This document shows positions 57,186-64,000 of a DNA stretch of 64,000 nt, in pieces; the first letter of the stretch is position 1, and each line of letters opens with the position of its first letter. Source of the DNA: Margaritifera margaritifera (taxonomy: Eukaryota > Mollusca > Bivalvia > Unionida > Margaritiferidae); NCBI GenBank assembly GCA_029931535.1, contig JAQPZY010000514.1, forward strand, positions 62,001 to 126,000, in the 5' to 3' direction. The translations under genes and the position numbers were made by a program. The notes below the pieces were generated by a model. The model made no database searches. It was not told the DNA's origin and saw only the letters and a list, made by a program, of their open reading frames with translations.

Positions 57186-58517
57186 GCGAGCGCCACGGGG
57201 AAATGTTACACACGTGCATTTGATGTCATATCAAGATACCGTCACGATATAACTTGGACATATTTATCTGTTCCACTGAACCATTGCAAGCCATGACTTG
57301 TGCGAAATAATTTTCTTACTTTGGCAATATTTAAAGAAAAAAATATTTAACGACTTGCTCGAAAACACTTGAAGATTTTACCATTTCAGTTTAAAACTAA
57401 TTTGCTATATGTTTTGTTTTTTTTGTTTGTTTTTTTAGTGCTGTCACACTTTACACCATTTTAGTCTGAAAACATGCAGCTCTAAATAAAAAATTAAAAG
57501 TAAAAAGACTGCTGATCATTTATATTTTGTTACCTTGATTTGACAAAATCAGCAATGCTGCTGTCATGTTCCTGAATAGCTCAGTCGATAAGCAGAGGAA
57601 ACGAGAATATAACAGATACTAAATTTGGCATTCAATTTAAGATGCTATATTTGTTTCACCGTTGAAAATATAATATGTGTAATTGTGTTACTGCGGCAGT
57701 ATTTTTTATAAAACAGTACGACAGCACTCTTTGGTGTTTTTTTTTTTTTAAATTGTCTTTGAATTTTAACAAATCAATGTTGTGAACTTCATAATTGCGA
57801 ATCTAACGTTTAACGAAATTCGCAAATTTTACTTTCAACAATTTAATGTCTTAATTGTAATAAACAACACATACTTATATCTCACACATAATTTAGTTTT
57901 CTCTCCATCTGGCTAGATTCACTCAGATGTTTCTTACATAAAAGAAAGATATATTTACTACCACATGATTTTTGTTCCCACTTTGACTTAGGTAATATTG
58001 AGATTTGTAACAGAAATAAAACAAGGACATATAAAATAATATTTAACTTAATATTGTTTTTATTATTATTCATCTTCTTTTCCTTTATAGACCGAGGCAA
58101 CATAAAGGGTTAAACGCTTCACGCTGCATATGTTTCCTCCTCAGATTCATTAAATACATGTAAAAACGTACAAACAAATTAGCCTAATGTTCAGTCATAG
58201 TGATTGTTTTAAATCTTGATGTTTCAAATAGTCCATTTAACTATGTTTGAAAGAAATCGAATGATTGAAGAAACATCGCGTTGTTGATGATGGTTATTAT
58301 GATGATTGTAACAATAATAAAAAAATAAACAAATAAATAAATAAATAAATACTTAAGTTTTTTGGATAATAAATCTGACTGTGTATATCACAGCCAACAC
58401 TTAAATCTTGGTGTAACGTGGATTGAATTGAATGAGGGGGTACACATGTCTTTTAAGACAAACTGATCCCTGTCGTCTTTTTATTAAAATATGAAATGAC
58501 GTCCTAACATGCATCTT

Positions 58518-58584
58518 GGGCCGCAATAGCTCAGTTGGAAGTGCATCTGACTCGTAATCCAAGGGACGTGGGTTAGGTGTGTCC
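58518..58584 (+). other. tRNA-like sequence (Thr-CGT-like), copy 2
   Basis: Counterpart of 34645-34711. This copy keeps a better D-arm (GTTGGAAGTGCATCTG); the T-arm is degenerate (GGGTTAGGTG). Confidence 0.5.
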
Positions 58585-58616
58585 TTCAAAAAGGTACGTG
58601 GTCCTCATTTCTTATG

Positions 58617-58673
<57 letters not shown>
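58617..58673. repeat. (AT)n microsatellite, copy 2
   Basis: Follows the tRNA-like sequence as in copy 1. Confidence 0.95.
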
Positions 58674-58674
<1 letters not shown>

Positions 58675-58824
58675 CGTGTTGCAAGTGCTATTACAAACAT
58701 CCAAGCATGAACGATCCAACTATAAGCATGCATTTACCTTCACCGAAAGTATCATATGGTTCTCTTTCTTATGGCGTGTTAAACGTAGCATCATTCAATA
58801 AAATCAATTGATATACAATAAATT

Positions 58825-59165
58825 TAATTTATATTCCGCAAGTTTTCAGTTTATATTCGATATTTCCTATTTGAAGATAAGAATTATCTTTTATATGCGA
58901 TATTTTGTATTCATAGCCGATGTTGCTCATTCATATTCTATACATTATATTCATATGCTATATTTTACATTCAATTCGATATTTTCAATTTAAATGGAAT
59001 ATGCATCATTTGTATTCAATACTAATCTTTTCTGTAAATGATAATGTTCATTTACATTCAATGTTATTCATTTATATCGAATAATTTATATTCATATGCG
59101 ATAATTTGCATTCATATCCGATATTTACCATTTGTATACATATTAACTGGTATTCATATTCAGCG
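58825..59165. repeat. Degenerate AT-rich array of ~20-bp units, copy 2
   Basis: Counterpart of 34940-35290 with scattered substitutions. Confidence 0.65.
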
Positions 59166-60590
59166 ATTTATTTTCTGTGTAAACTAGTGTCACCTCTCTG
59201 GTAAATGAAGATTTGTGGGTAATTTTATAGATAATTCGGTTTCCAGAAGCCATGTGCACGATGTAATGATAGTTTGCTCATGGCTCCAGGGCATATAAAT
59301 AAGTCAACATATGGCACAGAAAATGGATTGAGCAGATCTTGTTGTTACAGTTTAACAGAGCGACCAGGTTAAAATATCAACAAAATCCGGGAATGTGCAG
59401 GTGACCGTGACCAATAAAAATGACGTGTTTGATCAAGATTCTTTGCTCTCTGTGAAAATTATGCTTTTGTCGTTTGACTGATTTTATTGGTCATTAAGTT
59501 ACAAATTGACAGTAAAAAACAACGCCACACGGGAATGCCCCGTGTGTAACTTGTATAGAGGGGAGTAAGAGGGCAACTTTTACCTAGGTAATGGGGTAAC
59601 TCTTACAAAAACGGTCGGCGATTGAGGTATGCAAGGCCACTTATTAACCCTACAGTACAATATATGTGTCAACAGCAATCTTAAGTTCACCCTGAACCGC
59701 TCGCTAATCTGGAATCTAGCAATCGGATTGGATAAACTCCTAATTTCAACCAAGCAGATAGCGCGATTCCATATTTGAAGTTAAGGATATTTAGAGAAAC
59801 GTTAGTCAGCCTTGCTGTAGATTTACAAAGTAGCAGTATTGACCAGACTGGCTCTCACCGCTTTGCAGCCCTTAATTAGAATTATCTATACAAGTTTGAA
59901 GTATATGATAAAATATTTACTCATACCGGACACTTAAGAACGTGTATATACGCTGGAGGTGGTGGTGTAGCACTTAGTTAGCACACTGGCCTCTATTTTC
60001 AGAGCTTTCGGGTTGTAACCTTAGTGGAGGTGAGAACTTGTACCTCCCTAAGCATATTTAGGTGGAGCATTTACATGTTAAAATTCTTATTGACATAATA
60101 AAGTTAAAGACCTACAGTACTGTATAAAATCAAACACGTTGTTTTCATGGGATGACTTCTTGCTGAGGATGCAGATTCACCACATGGGTTCTGGAAGCGG
60201 ACATTTTCTTTTTAAATTATCAGTCATTTATCAGACAAGTTACATTAAAACGTATATCAGATTGGAGGAAAACTATTAGCAGTCATGGGTTTGGAGCGTT
60301 ACGACTAGAGGATTTGTGTAATGATAAACCCTGTAATTTCTCTTTTGTGTGTTGATATCTATCTTAAATATTGTATTTGAAGCAGTGGCCTAGCAACCGT
60401 CGAAGCAACCCCGCAACTTGTTTTATTGGACCCATAGTTATTTATTTATTTATTTTTTTGCCGGGGGGGGGGGGGGGAGGGATCTCTTGGAGGTGAGACA
60501 CAATCTTTTGCTTCTGGGAAAACTTGTAAAGATATGATCTTAAATAGCCGGGAAAAGTTGGTAAAGTTGGGATGCTGAAACAGTTAGGAC

Positions 60591-60753
60591 GCACTACCTA
60601 ACGTCCGATATAGACACGGCCCCAGCTGTTGCAGGGAGTTAGAAGGTTACTGGTAGACACATTACCTAGGTAAGTCTGAAATCCGTCTCCGAAATCCGTT
60701 CACACTAGAGACCGGGTGCATGTAGATTAGCGATTCTGATATGTTCCTTGTCT
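60591..60753 (+). repeat. Left inverted repeat of the polB2 element, copy 2
   Basis: Counterpart of 36705-36867. The right partner for this copy would lie beyond the window. Confidence 0.75.
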
Positions 60754-60901
60754 AACGATATAGTATAAACAATGGATCTAAATGCTATCTTTGAAAGTTT
60801 GGCCTTTGGGGAATGTTATTTGAGCCCGTATTCAGAAATTATATCGAGATCACTACAGGCGAGAAAGCCATGAGCAACGTCACCTAGATCCGAAAAAATA
60901 G

Positions 60902-61505
60902 ATGGATTCAGATACAAATCAGGACAGCTACATGGCAGACGGCAATACAAGTTTGCTTCTGGAATTCACGTGTCCCTTAATAAGATATGTCTGCAAGCTG
61001 ACTGATTATTATTTGCCACAAGTACTGTCCGGCCTTGAGCTTTCTGTCATAGCATCATACGGTCTCCTTGTCAACACGACTTTTCGAAAGTGTTCGCTAA
61101 GCCAATTTGGATTCTATCAGGAATATGACACAAAATTCACAACAGAGACTACGGCAGATATGAGAAGGATCCAATTGCGATAGCCATCATATGATTCTTT
61201 GGCGGCTAGGGTGATTTCACTGACCTAGGCGAATCTACCGAAGCAGAATTAATATTGTTCCTGAAGAAAGATCTGCATAAAGAACACAGCTACGTTATCT
61301 CAATCATTCAAGACCAGCCTGACTTTATTTCTGATTGATGATATCACCAGGAAGTATCCTGAGGGAAAGCTAGTTGCCGTCTTGCTTTGGAAATTGTTTA
61401 AAATTACCTACAATTATATTGCTCGCGTGTAAGGTTATGACAAAACAACCAAGAGCTCCATATCAAATTTGCGACAAATTGTATCTGAATTTACCACAGT
61501 AATAT
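60902..61505 (+). pseudogene. Unidentified gene of the polB2 element, copy 2
   Basis: Same as 37157-37760: a 93-residue frame (YVCKLTDYYLPQVLSGLELS) with the same stop position, then coding-like sequence in a shifted frame. This copy has one further stop in the second part (near 61,430). Confidence 0.4.
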
Positions 61506-61506
61506 A

Positions 61507-61806
61507 ATGTACAAATCTGACTCAGAACGAATACTGGCAGAGTACGAGCGCGCATACAACTCTAAAGTAACATTGCCCACAGGCTGGAATATAGAAGATG
61601 TCAGTTGGATGGTACAAGAAATAAGATCGTTGAATGCCGCATATACATTTATCAAGGACGCTCTTAAATTTTTTTATCACACATCAAAAGAACATCTTGA
61701 TCACTTTGATTTCAAAGCTACGATTGCTATTGAGCTAGAAAGATCAAGACGCATACTAGGAGAAGAATTAAGCGTTAGATTAGTCAGCATTTGTTTTTCA
61801 GCGTAG
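61507..61806 (+). CDS. Unidentified 99-residue ORF, copy 2
   Basis: Same as 37762-38061, also open to the same stop (SERILAEYERAYNSKVTLPT). A frame kept open in both copies beside broken neighbours is worth noting but may be chance over 300 bp. Confidence 0.4.
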   Translation: MYKSDSERILAEYERAYNSKVTLPTGWNIEDVSWMVQEIRSLNAAYTFIKDALKFFYHTSKEHLDHFDFKATIAIELERSRRILGEELSVRLVSICFSA

Positions 61807-62274
61807 TTTAGGAAACCACCAATGCTTTTACCCTCAATGCCATCGCTATTATTTTGAAAGCTGCGGTGATGATATTTATTTTTCATATATTTTTTCGTAT
61901 TTTCCAACGCACATTGGACTTAGTTCGACAACCATATTGTCTGCAAACCTGAATTCTTTCGCCAAGTCCGTCATGTTGAATGTAGCACCACGAAAGCAAG
62001 TCTTAATCTAATATAGGAATTTTTTTTGTTCGTGATGTAAACGTATTTCCAGATAGCTTGTTTATTCTGATTTTCGTTCTCAGATTTTCTGAAGTCGGCT
62101 TGTGCTGCAATGCCAGCACCAGAAATAATCAGAAAATATGGATTTAAAAAATGTGTTACTACTGGCAACACATCAAGTGCTTAACGCGATCGGAATTGCT
62201 GACAACAAAAACAACAAGCGCTTATAATATCTGTAGGATCTTTTGAAACAGTAAGTCCATTTGTTATAATTGCA

Positions 62275-62514
62275 TTAGTATACAATAAGTACTTCAAGTT
62301 TTTCTTTTATGAATTCAATAATATCTCGCACCGTAGATAATATGTATTTACTGTTCAGGTGCGTCTTTTCTGCTTCAGGCTGTGGCTCATGTTGTGTCTT
62401 TTCTGCTTGAGGTTGTGGCTGCTCGGGTTGTGGCTGCATCTTTTCTAATTCTGGTTGTGGCTGCGGATCATCAGACAGATATTTTCCACCGTATTTGTTA
62501 TCAGGCAGTGCCAT
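62275..62514 (-). CDS. Pro/Gln/Glu-repeat ORF, copy 2, intact
   Basis: The frame runs from ATG at 62514 and reads MALPDNKYGGKYLSDD, then PQPQ/EKTQ-type repeats (PQPEQPQPQAEKTQHEPQPE), then STVRDIIEFIKEKLEVLIVY. A low-complexity middle with a helical C-terminus. It lies between the unidentified genes and polB2, on the opposite strand. Copy 1 is frameshifted by one base. Function unknown. Confidence 0.45.
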   Translation of the reverse strand: MALPDNKYGGKYLSDDPQPQPELEKMQPQPEQPQPQAEKTQHEPQPEAEKTHLNSKYILSTVRDIIEFIKEKLEVLIVY

Positions 62515-62786
62515 CACTTAAATAATTGTTTCTACGTTTTCATTATCCAAAACAATTTCTCTGTAACAATAGCGCTTGTCGATTTGTTAGTTGCTTTTAA
62601 TGTTGTTGTTGTTGTTGTTTTTTGCAAAATTTGATTGTACATATATGCGTAGTCAGCTCATAGTTCTATTGTTTCTCCTTCATTAAATTTTCTGCGTTCT
62701 ATTTTCTTGGTTTGAATCACTATTCTTAAGTTTAATATGTTTTCAAAGAGCACTCATATGTTTCTATCAGCGCTGGCTGATTCCTT

Positions 62787-64000
62787 TTGTCATTGCAGAA
62801 CTTTATTAGCTTTCCATATTTGTCTCATACGTCAAGATATAATCCTCTACGTGGCAAATTATATCTAGAGCAACTTGCAAAACTCAAAGCTAATCAGAGC
62901 TACATCAAAATTCAGAATAAGTATTACAAGTGTTTTATGTGGGCTTTGTTATCTGCCTTGTATACTGTACCAAAAGATACTAATAGAGTTAGCAAATATA
63001 CTCTGTATCAAAGCACGTTAAATGTTTTGTCGAACACGTTAGAGACTGCGCCAATGTTGCAAAATCTATTATGCCTTATAAAAATAATAACATGGAAAAT
63101 TTGAAAACGTTTCTGGTATGACAAAGGTGTCCTTTATTATATACACTGATTTTGAATCACTGTTCCTACCTTAGGCACAGATAGCTATCCAAATACATTT
63201 TCTACGAGAAAATATCAGGACCACGTTCCTTGTGGCTATGCTTATAAAGTCATCTGTGTCAATAATGAGTTAAGCAAGCCCACACAATTATAGCGCGGAT
63301 TAAACATTTTATACAGAGCTTGCTAGGCGAAGTAGATTATATAAATCGCATTCCACCAACAAATATAATTTGTGATGTGGAAGACCGAGAAAACTTTGCG
63401 TCTTCTGCATCATGTTGGATATGCAAGCAGCCACTTGGAGATAACAAAGTTCACGATCAATGTCACTGCAATGGACACTAGCGTGGAGCAGCTCATAATA
63501 AATGCAACCTGCGACTGAAGGCACCAGAGTTTATTTTAGTGGTTGTTCATAATTTGCGAGGCTATGACTCTCATCTCATCGTAAAAAAAGGGAAAATTTG
63601 ACAAGAAGATAACGTGCATACCAAACAACCTAGATAAATACATGTCGTTCTCCGTGGACGAACTGCGTTATATTGACAGTCTGCAATTCATAAGCACTTC
63701 ACTTAAGAAGTTAGTCAAGACTGCAAGCGTATTTAGATATTTTGCAGAGTAATAACAACGCGATTTACTGTTGCCAGCAATAAATACTTGCCAGAATCCG
63801 AGAAAGCGCCTGGAAACAAAATATATCACATATCACTGTTCAAATATTCTTTATCAATGGGCCATGTCATAGAAGCTGCCCGTTGCCGATTTTTCTTTTT
63901 CACAGAAAAAAATATTACATGGTGATGATAACACAGGCTACATTTTGGAGGTCGGTCTAGAATATCATGGTGAGCTACATGAAGCGTATAATAACTATCC
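62787..64000 (+). pseudogene. DNA polymerase B of the second type (polB2), copy 2, cut by the window
   Basis: N-terminal YNPLRGKLYLEQLAKLKANQ and CFMWALLSALYTV (62.8-63.0 kb), zinc site SCWICKQPLGDNKVHDQCHC (63.4 kb), exonuclease block VVHNLRGYDSHLI (63.55 kb), ending within motif A sequence. A one-base A-run insertion near 63,587 breaks the exonuclease frame only in this copy. Other stops are shared with copy 1. Confidence 0.83.

Larger units (their letters stand above)
54541..60590. other. Non-coding spacer, copy 2
   Basis: Counterpart of 30,826-36,704; no gene supported. It contains the repeats listed separately. Its very high identity with copy 1 argues that the duplication is recent. 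Confidence 0.5.
49064..64000. repeat. Segmental duplication, copy 2 (runs off the window)
   Basis: Collinear with 26,330-40,251. Relative to copy 1 it has an extra ~905 bp at 53,635-54,540, an insertion of about 130 bp with an AT run at 55,283-55,415, a 47-bp deletion near 52,798, and lacks about 145 bp near 60,797. AT microsatellites are longer in this copy. Confidence 0.9.

Overview
The window reads as non-coding-rich nuclear DNA of an invertebrate animal, plausibly a mollusc or another lophotrochozoan; no species can be named. The reasons are its AT-richness, long (AC)n/(AT)n microsatellites, spliced genes with GT-AG introns, a TASK-type potassium channel exon, LTR and LINE retrotransposons, and several viral-type DNA polymerase B remnants. 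Almost nothing here belongs to single-copy host genes.

Layout. 0-7 kb: a nearly full-length Ty3/gypsy-like retrotransposon on the minus strand with two 810-bp LTRs and the unusual order gag-protease-integrase-RT-RNase H (Gmr1-like). 7.4-8.0 kb: a 56-bp tandem array. 9.2 kb: a hAT-type MITE. 9.8-10.5 kb: the last coding exon of a two-pore potassium channel (+). 12-14 kb: two palindromic mobile elements. 15.6-19.8 kb: three phase-compatible exons of an unrecognised host gene (minus), with a solo LTR in one intron. 22.9-31 kb: a decayed Polinton/adintovirus-like element on the minus strand (adenain-type protease, F54H12.2-like capsid-module protein, pX-like protein, a BIR/IAP-domain gene, protein-primed-type polB). 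36.7-42.9 kb: a second element with a different polB (+) and two HNH endonuclease remnants, flanked by inverted repeats. 43-45.4 kb: a deleted LINE. 45.7-46.6 kb: a second solo LTR family. 46.6-47.1 kb: a mobile-element-type gene fragment.

From 49,064 to the window end the sequence repeats what starts at 26,330. It is a head-to-tail duplication with a unit of about 22.7 kb, very similar even in non-coding DNA. Some polB frameshifts are shared, so they predate the duplication; others are private to one copy. An uncollapsed haplotype is the main alternative. The repeat covers the BIR gene, the first polB, the 6-kb spacer and the start of the second polB element, but not the capsid genes, because the left breakpoint lies inside the viral-like element.

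None of the mobile elements looks active: all carry frameshifts, stops or lost catalytic residues. The most interesting points are the BIR gene embedded in the Polinton-like element, the compact polB+HNH element with inverted repeats, and the Gmr1-type retrotransposon with a SCAN-like capsid.
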